Source: WVXT01 sp964403285
GTDB taxonomy: Bacteria; UBA6262; WVXT01
NCBI GenBank assembly: GCA_964403285.1
Contig: CAYOFG010000013.1
Location: 1 to 39,874, forward strand
Length of the DNA stretch: 39,874 nucleotides
Direction of reading: 5' to 3'
Shown: piece by piece, positions 19,079 to 26,916 of the stretch
Position numbering within the stretch: the stretch's first letter is position 1
Layout of the letters: each line of letters starts with the position of its first letter
Notes under the pieces: generated by a model
What the model was told of the DNA's origin: nothing
What the model saw: only the letters and a program-made list of their open reading frames with translations
Databases searched by the model: none
Made by a program: the position numbers and the translations under genes

Positions 19079-20209
19079 CTATTTTTTAACCGATATCTTA
19101 ATAGACCTGCTGTAACCAACATTGGACCAAAAATCCTCAGCCCCTACCCTCAAATAGTGAATACCCTCTTCCAATTTTGTGGGGTCAAGGGTAATGGAAT
19201 AGGGGGCTCCAAAGGCAAACCTTCCCGTCCTTGCCCACTCCTCAGCTTGCTTTGCGCTTTTGTCCTGAGATACTTCCAGCCACGCTCTCACAATATCTCC
19301 ACCTGATACTGAAGCAGTGACTACTCTCTTTTCCTTAATCTCCTCTTCATCAGTAATATCGAGAATTTCCACCGAAACCCTCTTCTCATTGGAAGGCACA
19401 AGTTTAATAGCCAGTGCAGGTTCGAAAATGGTCACCGGACGGCTCAAAGAGGAAGGAGCTTTGCCCTCCGATTCCTGGTCAAGCCAGGTATTGACTTCTT
19501 TGCCTCCCCAGGCACTGGCGAGTATTGGTGATACTTGCGCTGAATTGAGGTTCTCATCTGGCGACCAGATAGCTATATAGTTCTGTTCATCAAAACTTAC
19601 CAAGCCGAGCGGAATCTCGACCCAGAACCACCTTGCCTCCCCTACTTGCTCCAGGGCCTCCTCAGGATCACCTTCCCGTGGAATATCATCCTCAGAAACT
19701 AAGAAAAAAGAGTGTTTTTTATCCCAACGAGGAGAAGAATTAATTCCAATGTAAATCTTGCCCGAATGGGGCGAGGACAGTCTGTTTTCCAATTCTTTTA
19801 TCTTTTTACTTATCTCCTTGAAATTATCGTATTGCAACTGCTTTGCCGATGCTTCTCTTTTTTCCTCTGGCAAATTCTCTAACCGCTGGAAGTGGTTCCT
19901 CGCCCGCTCAAGCTCTCTCCTTATAACATTCTTGCTCCTCCCCAGCTTGGCTCCTAAATAAGCCTTCACATAATTACCTTCGGGTGCCTTGGGCAGCTTA
20001 GTAACCCAGGCATGGTTATATCCAACATACCAGTTGCCATCCCAGCCACTGGTAGCAAAGAGTGCAAAATCGTTCAGATTCTCAACCTCTGCAATTATCA
20101 CCGGATAGCGATTTTCAGAAGCAGTTAACTCTTTCACATTAGAACTGTTCACCAATAAGAGGCTAAGAAGCAGGATTACTAACAGGAACGATTTTTTACT
20201 TTTGTCCAC
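19079..20209 (-). CDS. Exported hypothetical protein with coiled-coil segment and Ig-like C-terminus
   Basis: 376 residues, no family recognised. The GTG start at 20209 overlaps the end of the HEAT-repeat gene by 14 bases and has AGG/GGAG just upstream, so the two genes are coupled. The N-terminus is a signal peptide (KKSFLLVILLLSLLLVNSS). A mature region follows with aromatic motifs (SGWDGNWYVGYNHAWV). A charged, probably helical or coiled-coil segment spans about 95-150. A central part has repeated Trp-containing strands (ARWFWVEIPLGLVSF, YIAIWSPDENLN). The C-terminal 90 residues look like a beta-sandwich ending in a membrane-distal Ig-like pattern (GIHYLRVGAEDFWSNVGYS). It probably works outside the cytoplasmic membrane. 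Its place next to the giant Ig-like gene hints at a shared envelope role, but a separate promoter lies between them. Confidence 0.85.
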   Translation of the reverse strand: MDKSKKSFLLVILLLSLLLVNSSNVKELTASENRYPVIIAEVENLNDFALFATSGWDGNWYVGYNHAWVTKLPKAPEGNYVKAYLGAKLGRSKNVIRRELERARNHFQRLENLPEEKREASAKQLQYDNFKEISKKIKELENRLSSPHSGKIYIGINSSPRWDKKHSFFLVSEDDIPREGDPEEALEQVGEARWFWVEIPLGLVSFDEQNYIAIWSPDENLNSAQVSPILASAWGGKEVNTWLDQESEGKAPSSLSRPVTIFEPALAIKLVPSNEKRVSVEILDITDEEEIKEKRVVTASVSGGDIVRAWLEVSQDKSAKQAEEWARTGRFAFGAPYSITLDPTKLEEGIHYLRVGAEDFWSNVGYSRSIKISVKK

Positions 20210-21179
20210 CCTCGGGTTTCTCCTCCTTTTCGGTCTTTATTTCTATTCTGAGTTGATTTGCTACCATCTCAGCAACCCTTTGCACACTCTTATCCTCATC
20301 ATTCAGAGCTTTCTTTACACCATTAACCACAGGTTCAGTCGTCTCTCCAATATATCCTAACGCTCTTAATGCTTCTGTCTTGATCCGAATATCTTCGTTC
20401 TCCAAATCTTTCAGAGCAACATCAAGCCCTGACTTATCGCCTAATTTTCCCAGAGCGCTGGCTGTAGCACAGCGAGTCCTGGCGTCTTCATCATTTAACA
20501 GTTCTTTCAAAGGCTCAATTGCGCTTGCTACTCCTAAATCTCCCAATGATTCTGAAGCGTACAATCTCACGCGCACTTCTTCATCTTTCAGTGCCTCAAT
20601 CAAAGCCTCACCAGCCTCAGGGTCACCCAATCTACCTAAAGACCTGGCCGCCGTAGCGCGAATCCTGCTACTCTCATCTTTCAAAGCTTTCAGGAGAACG
20701 GGCGTCGCTCTATTATCTCGTAAATTCCCCAGGACTTGAGCTGCACTTATCCGCACTCCTTCATTCTCGTCTTCTGCTAAAGTTTCAATTAAAGGCAGAA
20801 CGCTCTCTTGGTCTCTAATATAACCCAGAGCAACAACCACACTAATACGCACCCCATCATTCTCATCTTTCAAAGCCTTAATCAAGGCTGGCGTAGCAGA
20901 CTTATCTCTCAGATTACCCAGAGCATCTGCTGCATTTACTCTCACACCAAAATCCGTATCCTGGAGAGCCTCTATCAATGCAGGTAAACTTGCCTTGTCC
21001 CTCAACCTGCCCAGGGTCTCTGCTGCCTTTCTCCTTACTCCCACATCTTCACTCTTAAGCTCCTCCATAGCTGATTTGATTTCCTGCCCTATCTCTTTTT
21101 CCTGAGCCTGAAGAAAAGCCATAAACCCGATGAAAAATAGAGCCACAAAAAGCACAAAAAATTTGAACTTTTGCTTCAT
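20196..21179 (-). CDS. Exported HEAT/PBS-lyase-type repeat protein
   Basis: 327 residues. The start ATG 21179 has a strong AAGGAGG 8 bases upstream. A signal peptide (KFFVLFVALFFIGFMAFLQA) is followed by about nine HEAT repeats of roughly 31 residues, each like VR..AA..LG.LRD..A.P.LI.ALKDE (residues 40-310), and a charged Lys/Glu tail. Such alpha-solenoids are protein-binding scaffolds. The export signal means it acts in the periplasm or on the surface, unlike phycobilisome lyases with the same repeat. No catalytic residues are expected. It overlaps the next gene (376 residues), so the two products probably act together. The TnpB element lies immediately upstream, and any native promoter must sit in the short stretch before it or be supplied across it. 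Confidence 0.9.
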   Translation of the reverse strand: MKQKFKFFVLFVALFFIGFMAFLQAQEKEIGQEIKSAMEELKSEDVGVRRKAAETLGRLRDKASLPALIEALQDTDFGVRVNAADALGNLRDKSATPALIKALKDENDGVRISVVVALGYIRDQESVLPLIETLAEDENEGVRISAAQVLGNLRDNRATPVLLKALKDESSRIRATAARSLGRLGDPEAGEALIEALKDEEVRVRLYASESLGDLGVASAIEPLKELLNDEDARTRCATASALGKLGDKSGLDVALKDLENEDIRIKTEALRALGYIGETTEPVVNGVKKALNDEDKSVQRVAEMVANQLRIEIKTEKEEKPEGGQK

Positions 21180-21267
21180 AATTTTACCTCCTTAAATTTT
21201 GCAATAATCTTTTTATAAAAAGCTTCCCGCCAAGACCCTGTATTTCAATATAGGGATACGGCGGGAC

Positions 21268-21296
21268 TTGACAAAACTCAATTTTTGTAGTATCCT
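21268..21296 (+). promoter_or_regulatory. Promoter of tnpB, probably giving a leaderless mRNA
   Basis: TTGACA at 21268-21273, a 17-base spacer and TATCCT at 21291-21296. Only six bases separate the -10 from ATG 21303, and there is no Shine-Dalgarno, so the transcript should begin at or next to the start codon. Confidence 0.7.
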
Positions 21297-21302
21297 GAAA
21301 CT

Positions 21303-22424
21303 ATGAAAAAATCGTTTAAATACCGAATTAAAGCCAACCGAAATACTTTTACCAGGGCAGAAAAAGCCCTTAATCTTTGTCGTTTTCTCTACAATCTTTC
21401 TCTGGAGCAAAGACGCAATGTATGGAAATACCGCCAAAAATCTATTTCTGCAAACACCCAAAAAAAGCAACTTCGTGACTTGAAAAAAACCTTCCCGGAA
21501 TTTAATAAAGTTCCCTCTCAGACCTTGCAAGATGTAATAGAGAGGGTTGATAGGGCATTTCAAGGATTTTTTAGACGGGTTAAATCGGGAGAAAAACCGG
21601 GCTATCCAAGATTTAGGGGATATAATAGATATGATAGTTTTACTCTTAAACAAGCGGGCTGGAAACTGATCGATTCTCAACTGATTATTTCCAAACTTGG
21701 CACTTTTAATATAATTCTGCACCGACCTATTGAAGGCAATATTAAGAGTGTTATTATTAGAAAATCTGCTTCCGGCAAATGGTATGTTTGTTTTTCTTGC
21801 GACAATGTTCCTCTTAAGCCACTTCCCAAGACTGGAAAAGAAATTGGTATAGATATGGGCTGTGAGAATTTTCTTGTCGATAGTAACGGCAGGAAAATAG
21901 ATAACCCGAGATTTCTGAAGAAATCTGAAGAATCGCTTAAAGAAAGACAAAAGATACTGTCCCGAAAACTTAAAGGCTCGCACAGACGAAGCAAACAAAG
22001 AACATTGGTAGCGAAAGCACACGAAAAGACCAGAAATCAGAGAAACGATTTTCATTTTAAAATCGCCAATCAACTTGTTAAAGAAAACGATACTATCTGT
22101 ATTGAAAAAATGGGTAGTTTCAATAGTTTCAGGTCTCTTACAAAGTCTATGAGAGATGTAGCGTGGTTTAACTTCTTCAATATACTTCGTTTCAAGGCGG
22201 AAGGAGCCGGAAAGGAAGTAATAGAAGTTCCTGCCCAAAATACTAGCCAGATATGTTCTGGATGTGGCGAGATTGTTCATAAGCATTTGAATGTTCGTAT
22301 TCACAATTGCCCACATTGTAATATCTCCATAGACAGGGATTTCAATAGTGCAATAAATATCTTAAGGCTCGGAACGAGCCGACAGGATTTTCCTGTAGAA
22401 GCCCTGCATTTCAATGCAAGGTAG
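21303..22424 (+). CDS. tnpB: TnpB, RNA-guided nuclease of an IS605-type element
   Basis: 373 residues, the usual TnpB length. The N-terminal helical part starts KKSFKYRIKANRNTF. RuvC motif I is GIDMG with D184, motif II CIEKMG with E268, and motif III DRDFNSAINI at 344-353. The zinc ribbon has C318, C321, C336 and C339 (CSGCG, CPHC). All catalytic and zinc residues are present and the frame is intact, so the protein should be active. Family knowledge: TnpB uses an RNA made from the element's right end to cut DNA next to a short transposon-associated motif, which helps keep the element in place. The last codons (VEALHFNAR) overlap the right-end hairpin. No tnpA is nearby. Confidence 0.96.
   Translation: MKKSFKYRIKANRNTFTRAEKALNLCRFLYNLSLEQRRNVWKYRQKSISANTQKKQLRDLKKTFPEFNKVPSQTLQDVIERVDRAFQGFFRRVKSGEKPGYPRFRGYNRYDSFTLKQAGWKLIDSQLIISKLGTFNIILHRPIEGNIKSVIIRKSASGKWYVCFSCDNVPLKPLPKTGKEIGIDMGCENFLVDSNGRKIDNPRFLKKSEESLKERQKILSRKLKGSHRRSKQRTLVAKAHEKTRNQRNDFHFKIANQLVKENDTICIEKMGSFNSFRSLTKSMRDVAWFNFFNILRFKAEGAGKEVIEVPAQNTSQICSGCGEIVHKHLNVRIHNCPHCNISIDRDFNSAINILRLGTSRQDFPVEALHFNAR
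22366..22421 (+). ncRNA. Probable omega RNA (TnpB guide scaffold), 3' portion
   Basis: Three perfect or near-perfect hairpins follow one another at the end of tnpB: GGCTCG-GAA-CGAGCC (22366-22380), ACAGGA-TTT-TCCTGT (22382-22396) and CCCTGCATTTCAATGCAAGG (22402-22421). Overlap with the 3' end of the gene and the right end of the element matches known omega RNAs. The full RNA would begin further upstream and its guide would be the sequence after about 22421. Confidence 0.7.
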
Positions 22425-22482
22425 TTCACTACTATTATATTGCTCTTTGCCTTTCCCAGCAACAAGATTTTTGAAAATTTAC

Positions 22483-22560
22483 GGAGTAGCAGAGCTTGCT
22501 CTGCGCTAACGCGAAACAAGTTTCGCTACTCAATCAACGCGAAACAAGTTTCGCTACTCC
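22483..22560. repeat. Dispersed palindromic repeat, one and a half units
   Basis: GGAGTAGCAGAGCTTGCTCT followed by two copies of CGCGAAACAAGTTTCGCTAC. The same family as 18759-18811, here with the second hairpin doubled. It fills the gap between the TnpB element and the 3' end of truA. Confidence 0.8.
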
Positions 22561-22563
22561 AAA

Positions 22564-23301
22564 TTAGTATTTTACTTTTATCAGAAAAAGTCCATGGGGA
22601 GGAGCGGTCTGAGCGCGCAATGTGGAGGCTTTCCCGTGAAGCAATGACCTTATGTATTCCGGCTCGATTTTTCCCCTTCCTACTTCGATCAGAGCTCCTA
22701 CTATCCTTCTTACCATCTTGTACAGGAAGTAATCGGCTTCAATCTGCAGGATATATAAGTTCTTCTCCTTTCTGATCTTGAAATCTTTGACGGTGCATTG
22801 TTTACTTTTTCTGCTCGACCCTGTGACAGAAAATGGAGAAAAGTCATATTTTCCGACGAAATATTTACTGGCTACTCTTACCTTCCTCCAGTCAAGAGGT
22901 CCAGGGATATGCCAGGAGAATTTCCTCCCCAGTGCTGAAGGAAAGGATTGGTTTAGAATCTGGTAGCGATATATTTTGTTCTTAGCACTATAGCGGGCAT
23001 GAAAGCTGGGGGGAACTTCTTTAACCTCTTTTATAACGATATCCGAAGGAAGGATGCTGTTTAATGCTTTATTAAGGCTATCGGTGGTCATCTTCTCATT
23101 TCTGGTTTTGAAGTTGGCAACCTGGCCAAGAGCGTGGACTCCCGAGTCTGTGCGGGCCGCACCTATCAGTCTTATCTTTTCCTCCAGGATTCTTTCCAGA
23201 ATCTTTTTTATCTTTCCCTGAACTGTAGATTTTCTCTTCTGGACTTGCCAGCCAAAATAGTCTGTTCCATCATATTCAATGTCAAGTTTTATGTTACGCA
23301 T
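22564..23301 (-). CDS. truA: tRNA pseudouridine(38-40) synthase TruA
   Basis: 245 residues, normal length for the family. TruA converts uridines 38-40 of the tRNA anticodon arm to pseudouridine in the cytoplasm. The catalytic aspartate is D52 in GAARTDSGVHALGQ. Other family signatures are the N-terminal YDGTDYFGWQ, the central FHARYSAKNKIYRYQI and the C-terminal FLYKMVRRIVGALIEVGRGK. ATG 23301 is the start, 8 bases after the stop of ecfT, so it is probably the last gene of the biosynthetic run. asd and truA at the end of a leu operon is also seen in Desulfobacterota. Dispersed repeats and the TnpB element lie directly downstream. Confidence 0.97.
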   Translation of the reverse strand: MRNIKLDIEYDGTDYFGWQVQKRKSTVQGKIKKILERILEEKIRLIGAARTDSGVHALGQVANFKTRNEKMTTDSLNKALNSILPSDIVIKEVKEVPPSFHARYSAKNKIYRYQILNQSFPSALGRKFSWHIPGPLDWRKVRVASKYFVGKYDFSPFSVTGSSRKSKQCTVKDFKIRKEKNLYILQIEADYFLYKMVRRIVGALIEVGRGKIEPEYIRSLLHGKASTLRAQTAPPHGLFLIKVKY

Positions 23302-23309
23302 TACAAATA

Positions 23310-24104
23310 TTACAAAATTACGAGCGCGACGGATAAGCCAGCGATTATCAAAATTGTCAATAAGTCAGAAGTTCTGAACTTTACGGCTTCCACGTCTCTT
23401 CTGGGTTTATCCGGGTCATAGGCTCGCGATTCCATGGCTTGAGCGAATTCATCAGCACGCCGGAAGAGGTTAACGAGGAGTGGCACAAGAATGGGAATAA
23501 TGGCTTGAATTCTTTTGATGGGATTCTTATGAGAAAAATCTGAGCCTCGAGACTTCTGCGCTTTAATAAGTTTATCCATCTCTTCGAAGAGTAAAGGTAC
23601 AAACCTCAGGGAGAGGGTCATCATCATAGCAATCTTATGTGACGATATACCCACAACTTTCAAGGGAGAAAGAAGAAATTCCAGTCCCCTGGTCAATTTC
23701 TCAGGCGAGGTAGTGAGAGTAAGAAGGGAAGCAATGAGTATTAGAAAAATTAGCCTCAACACAATGAACGTTCCCAGAGATAAACCCTGCTCGCTAATCT
23801 TTAGCGGACCGAAAGAAGTCATTATGGTTCCGGGAGTCAAAAGCAGGTGGAGGAGGAAAGTAAATATGATAATCCACAGTAAAGGCACAAGTCCTCTAAG
23901 GACGAACTTAATGGAGAGATGCGCTATGAGAATTACCGCCAGTAAAAAAATGGCCAGGAGAAAGTAGCTCCACAGGTTCTTAAGAAGAAATATGGAAAGT
24001 GATATAATCAGGACGGCTATGATCTTTGTCCGTGGATCGAGTCGGTGAACGGGAGAATGGGAAGGGATGTAGCGACCGATAGTAAGGCTATTTAAGAAGG
24101 ACAT
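23310..24104 (-). CDS. ecfT: Energy-coupling factor transporter transmembrane protein EcfT
   Basis: 264 residues. EcfT is the membrane scaffold of ECF vitamin or metal transporters; it links two EcfA ATPases to a substrate-binding S component. Evidence: N-terminal SPVHRLDPRTKI, several hydrophobic helices between about 28 and 150 (VLIISLSIFLLKNLWSYFLL, LIFLILIASLLTL) and the two cytoplasmic coupling motifs, QKSRGSDF and AMESRAYDP, which correspond to the Ala-Arg-Gly type motifs of EcfT. A final helix (LLTILIIAGLSVALVIL) ends the protein. Its ATG follows the TAA of asd with no gap. No EcfA ATPase or S component is in this window, so its substrate cannot be told. Confidence 0.92.
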   Translation of the reverse strand: MSFLNSLTIGRYIPSHSPVHRLDPRTKIIAVLIISLSIFLLKNLWSYFLLAIFLLAVILIAHLSIKFVLRGLVPLLWIIIFTFLLHLLLTPGTIMTSFGPLKISEQGLSLGTFIVLRLIFLILIASLLTLTTSPEKLTRGLEFLLSPLKVVGISSHKIAMMMTLSLRFVPLLFEEMDKLIKAQKSRGSDFSHKNPIKRIQAIIPILVPLLVNLFRRADEFAQAMESRAYDPDKPRRDVEAVKFRTSDLLTILIIAGLSVALVIL

Positions 24105-25160
24105 TTAGGACCCCGGTATTTTTCTCTCAATCAATTCTTCTCCTATTTGAACTGCATTCAAAGCAGCCCCTTTTAGGAGGTTATCGCTTACTATCCACAT
24201 ATTGAGTCCATTGGGTATGGATTGGTCCTCTCTAATGCGACCAACGAAAGTCTCCTCCCTATCGGCAGCGTCTGTAGGTAGCGGGTACTTCAATTTGCTG
24301 ATATCGTCTACAACTACCACTCCTTCTGTCTTCTCTAAAATCTCTCGGGCTTCCTGGGGAGTAATCTTTCTCTCCGTTTCAATATTTACTGATTCCGAGT
24401 GGCCACGAAAAACAGGTACCCGAACACAGGTGGCGGTGATGGCCAGAGATTCATCTTCCATTATCTTCTTTGTTTCGTTGACTATCTTCATCTCTTCTTT
24501 TGTGTAGCCATCTTCCAGAAATACGTCGATCTGGGGAATGCAATTATAGGCAATCTGGTGGGGGAAGACCATTGGTTTTACTTTTTTGCCAGAAGCAATA
24601 GCACTAACCTGCTCTTCCAGTTCCACCACTGCCTTCTGGCCTGCGCCAGAGACTGCCTGATATGTGGAAACAACAATCCTCTTAATTCTGGCTTTTTTGT
24701 GCAACGGAGCCAGGACAACTACCATCTGAATTGTTGAGCAGTTGGGATTGGCAACGATTTTTTTATCTTTAGATAAAGTATGGGAATTTATTTCCGGTAC
24801 CACTAATGGCACTTTAGGATCCATCCTCCAGGCACTGGAGTTATCAATCACAAATATGCCTTCCTGAGCAGCAAGCGGAGCATACTCGCGGGAAATAGAG
24901 GCACCAGCAGAAAATAGTGCGATGTCTAATCTGGCTAATAGGCCCGGTTTTTTTTCTGGAGAAGAAACCTTAAACGAAGAGGGATTCAGTTCTTCGACTA
25001 TGATTTCTTTCCCTTTAAATTTTAATGTTTTCCCCCGGGAACGCTCAGAAGCCAAGAGTCTCAGGTTAGCTACGGGAAAATTCCGTTTCTCCAGCATTCT
25101 AACCATTTCTCTGCCTACAAGCCCGGTCGCTCCCACTACACCCACATTATATTTTTTCAT
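24105..25160 (-). CDS. asd: Aspartate-semialdehyde dehydrogenase
   Basis: 351 residues. It reduces aspartyl phosphate to aspartate semialdehyde with NADPH, the second step toward lysine, threonine and methionine. Seen: N-terminal dinucleotide-binding VGVVGATGLVGREM (6-19), the active cysteine C141 in ANPNCSTIQ, the loop STYQAVSGAGQKA, and the substrate-side histidine in RVPVFRGHSESVN. The first enzyme of the pathway, aspartokinase, is also in this window (38.5-39.7 kb), so the two steps flank the branched-chain genes. The upstream gap of 92 bases holds a dispersed repeat. There is only a weak Shine-Dalgarno before ATG 25160. The stop abuts the ecfT start. Confidence 0.97.
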   Translation of the reverse strand: MKKYNVGVVGATGLVGREMVRMLEKRNFPVANLRLLASERSRGKTLKFKGKEIIVEELNPSSFKVSSPEKKPGLLARLDIALFSAGASISREYAPLAAQEGIFVIDNSSAWRMDPKVPLVVPEINSHTLSKDKKIVANPNCSTIQMVVVLAPLHKKARIKRIVVSTYQAVSGAGQKAVVELEEQVSAIASGKKVKPMVFPHQIAYNCIPQIDVFLEDGYTKEEMKIVNETKKIMEDESLAITATCVRVPVFRGHSESVNIETERKITPQEAREILEKTEGVVVVDDISKLKYPLPTDAADREETFVGRIREDQSIPNGLNMWIVSDNLLKGAALNAVQIGEELIERKIPGS

Positions 25161-25177
25161 TTTCTAAACCCTATTAC

Positions 25178-25212
25178 GAGATTGCTTCGTCGTTCCACTC
25201 CTCGCAATGACA
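25178..25212. repeat. GATTGC...CGCAATGACA dispersed repeat, short copy
   Basis: GAGATTGCTTCGTCG followed by CTCGCAATGACAC. Related copies occur at 34892-35024 and 38465-38494. It lies between leuB and asd. Confidence 0.7.
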
Positions 25213-25252
25213 CACCTGTCGCTCCGACAAGATTCTGGAATGTTCTATCCCA

Positions 25253-26311
25253 TCATTTGCTAACAAAATTGGCGATAAGGTCGCCAACTTCGGATGTGGA
25301 CAGTCCCATCTTTCCCGCATCCAAGGCTTTTATTTTTCCCGAAGATAGAGCTTTCCGAACAGCTCTATCGATTAACTCTGCTCCCGCCTCTTCACCTAAA
25401 TTTTCCAGAAGCATCCCTCCGGCAACTATGGCGGCAATAGGATTTATTACATTCTTACCCGTATATTTTGGAGCACTTCCATGAATTGGCTCAAACATAC
25501 TTACACCTTCAGGGTTGATATTTCCTCCCGCTGCCACTCCCATACCGCCCTGAATCATTGCTCCCAGGTCGGTTATGATATCCCCAAACATATTGCAGGT
25601 GACAATAGTATCAAACCACTCAGGATTCTTAACGAACCACATACAACAGGCATCAATGTATGCATGGTCTTTTTCCACATCGGGATACTCTTCGCCGACT
25701 TTATAAAATACCCTCTGCCAGAGGTCATGAGCAAATGTCAGAACATTCGCTTTATCCACAAGAGTTAACCTCATCTTTTTCTTTCTTTTCCTCGTCAATT
25801 CAAATGCATACCTGACGCACCTTTCCACACCCTTTCTCGTATTGACCATCTCTTGCACGGCAACTTCCTCGAGCGTACCCTTTTTCTCAAACCTTCCGAT
25901 ACCCAAGTATAGACCTTCTGTATTTTCTCTCACCACCACGAAATCTATATCCTCAGGTTTTTTATCTCTAAGTGGAGTGAGAACCCCTGGATAAAGAATA
26001 ACTGGCCTGAGGTTGATATACTCGTCGAGCCCAAAGCGAAGTCTCAGTAGAAGTCCTCTCTCTAATATGCCTGGCTTTACCTGGGGATGCCCCACTGCTC
26101 CTAAATATATGACATCGAGCTTTTTCATCTCTTCCAATGCAGAGTCGGGAAGAACTTCTCCCGTCTTCAAATATCTCTCGCCGCCAAAATCATAAGTCAC
26201 AGTTTCGTATTTAAATCCTGTTTTTTTTGCAGCAGCATTTATGACTTTGAGCCCTTCTCTAATGACTTCCGGACCCACTCCATCTCCCGCAATAACTCCA
26301 ATCTTATACAC
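25253..26311 (-). CDS. leuB: 3-isopropylmalate dehydrogenase
   Basis: 352 residues. It oxidises and decarboxylates 3-isopropylmalate with NAD+ in leucine synthesis; the same enzyme could serve the citramalate route to isoleucine. Seen: GVIAGDGVGPEV, the substrate-binding ERGLLLRLRFGLDEYINLRP, VRENTEGLY, the catalytic lysine region TLVDKANVL, the metal-binding NMFGDIITDLGAMIQGG and the nucleotide loop EPIHGSAPKYTGKN. GTG 26311 is the start, with GGGGG 6 bases upstream. The sequence resembles the Desulfobacterota-type LeuB that is close to tartrate and isocitrate dehydrogenases, but its place after leuC and leuD supports the leucine role. Confidence 0.95.
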   Translation of the reverse strand: MYKIGVIAGDGVGPEVIREGLKVINAAAKKTGFKYETVTYDFGGERYLKTGEVLPDSALEEMKKLDVIYLGAVGHPQVKPGILERGLLLRLRFGLDEYINLRPVILYPGVLTPLRDKKPEDIDFVVVRENTEGLYLGIGRFEKKGTLEEVAVQEMVNTRKGVERCVRYAFELTRKRKKKMRLTLVDKANVLTFAHDLWQRVFYKVGEEYPDVEKDHAYIDACCMWFVKNPEWFDTIVTCNMFGDIITDLGAMIQGGMGVAAGGNINPEGVSMFEPIHGSAPKYTGKNVINPIAAIVAGGMLLENLGEEAGAELIDRAVRKALSSGKIKALDAGKMGLSTSEVGDLIANFVSK

Positions 26312-26354
26312 CTAAAACCCCCAAAGTATATCCAACTAGATAAATATATTATAT

Positions 26355-26374
26355 CCCCCGATTTTATCGGGGGG
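26355..26374. repeat. CCCCGAT/ATCGGGG palindrome
   Basis: Arms CCCCCGAT and ATCGGGGGG around a short T-rich centre, followed by GACTCCAGAC, between leuD and leuB. Similar palindromes lie at 32469-32484 and 38390-38410. The same CCCCGAT arm closes P3 of both riboswitches. Confidence 0.75.
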
Positions 26375-26386
26375 ACTCCAGACTGA

Positions 26387-26908
26387 TTATGGATTTCTTC
26401 TTTTAAGTCTTAACTTCTCTTTTGCATAACTCATCAGTCCCCCAGCCCTTATTATCTCCTGGATAAATTCTGGAAAAGGCTGCACCTTATAATTTTCGTT
26501 CTTGGAGAGGTTGGTTATCTTACCTTTACTTAAATCGATCAAAATCTCATTTTCAGAATCTATCCTCTCCGACGCCCTTTTACTTTCCAGAATGGGAAGT
26601 CCAATATTGATAGCATTGCGATAAAAGATGCGGGCAAAGGACTCTGCTATTACACAGGAGATGCCAGCTCCCTTAATAGCTAAAGGAGCCTGTTCGCGCG
26701 ACGAGCCGCAACCAAAATTCTTACCTGCCACTATACAATGTCCTGTAACTGAGGGACGACCCAATTTTCTTACGAACTCTTCGTCAACTCCTTCCATACA
26801 GTGTCTCGCTAACTCTTCAGGGTCGTAAGTGTTTAAATATCTTGCAGGAATAATATCATCTGTATTAATATTATCCCCGAATTTGTGGGCTTTCGCTTTA
26901 ATCTCCAT
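26387..26908 (-). CDS. leuD: 3-isopropylmalate dehydratase small subunit
   Basis: 173 residues, the short LeuD form. It pairs with LeuC to isomerise 2-isopropylmalate to 3-isopropylmalate, and probably citramalate to 3-methylmalate. Seen: KFGDNINTDDIIPARYLNT (9-27), the FGCGSSREQAP loop (65-75) of the aconitase swivel domain, and FARIFYRNAINIGLP. ATG 26908 lies 8 bases after the leuC stop, so both subunits come from one message. The C-terminal tail (KEKLRLKRRNP) is basic. Confidence 0.97.
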   Translation of the reverse strand: MEIKAKAHKFGDNINTDDIIPARYLNTYDPEELARHCMEGVDEEFVRKLGRPSVTGHCIVAGKNFGCGSSREQAPLAIKGAGISCVIAESFARIFYRNAINIGLPILESKRASERIDSENEILIDLSKGKITNLSKNENYKVQPFPEFIQEIIRAGGLMSYAKEKLRLKRRNP

Positions 26909-26916
26909 TTTAATCT

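Larger units (their letters stand above)
21226..22421 (+). mobile_element. IS200/IS605-superfamily element with tnpB only (IS1341-like)
   Basis: Bounds are set by two related hairpins. The left one, 21226-21265, has CCCGCC/GGCGGG around CCCTGTATTTCAATATAGGG. The right one, 22402-22421, is CCCTGCATTTCAATGCAAGG. Both share the CCCTG.ATTTCAAT core, as the recognition hairpins of such elements do. There are no long terminal inverted repeats and no tnpA transposase in the window, so it is a non-autonomous or domesticated element. True ends may lie some tens of bases further out. It reads against its neighbours and is inserted between truA and the HEAT gene. Confidence 0.8.

Noticed and set aside
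18701..19306. 201-residue plus-strand frame
   Set aside because: It runs backwards through both the riboswitch aptamer and terminator region and the 3' end of the 376-residue gene, with no recognisable protein features.
21213..22316. 367-residue minus-strand frame
   Set aside because: It is antisense to tnpB, whose motifs prove the plus-strand frame; it is a shadow of an A/T-biased gene.
22483..22560. Possible CRISPR-like repeat array
   Set aside because: Only two short palindromic units without spacers of even length, and no cas genes; it is a dispersed hairpin repeat.
25253..26311. Isocitrate or tartrate dehydrogenase instead of LeuB
   Set aside because: The fold family is shared, but the substrate loop and position directly after leuC and leuD favour 3-isopropylmalate dehydrogenase.
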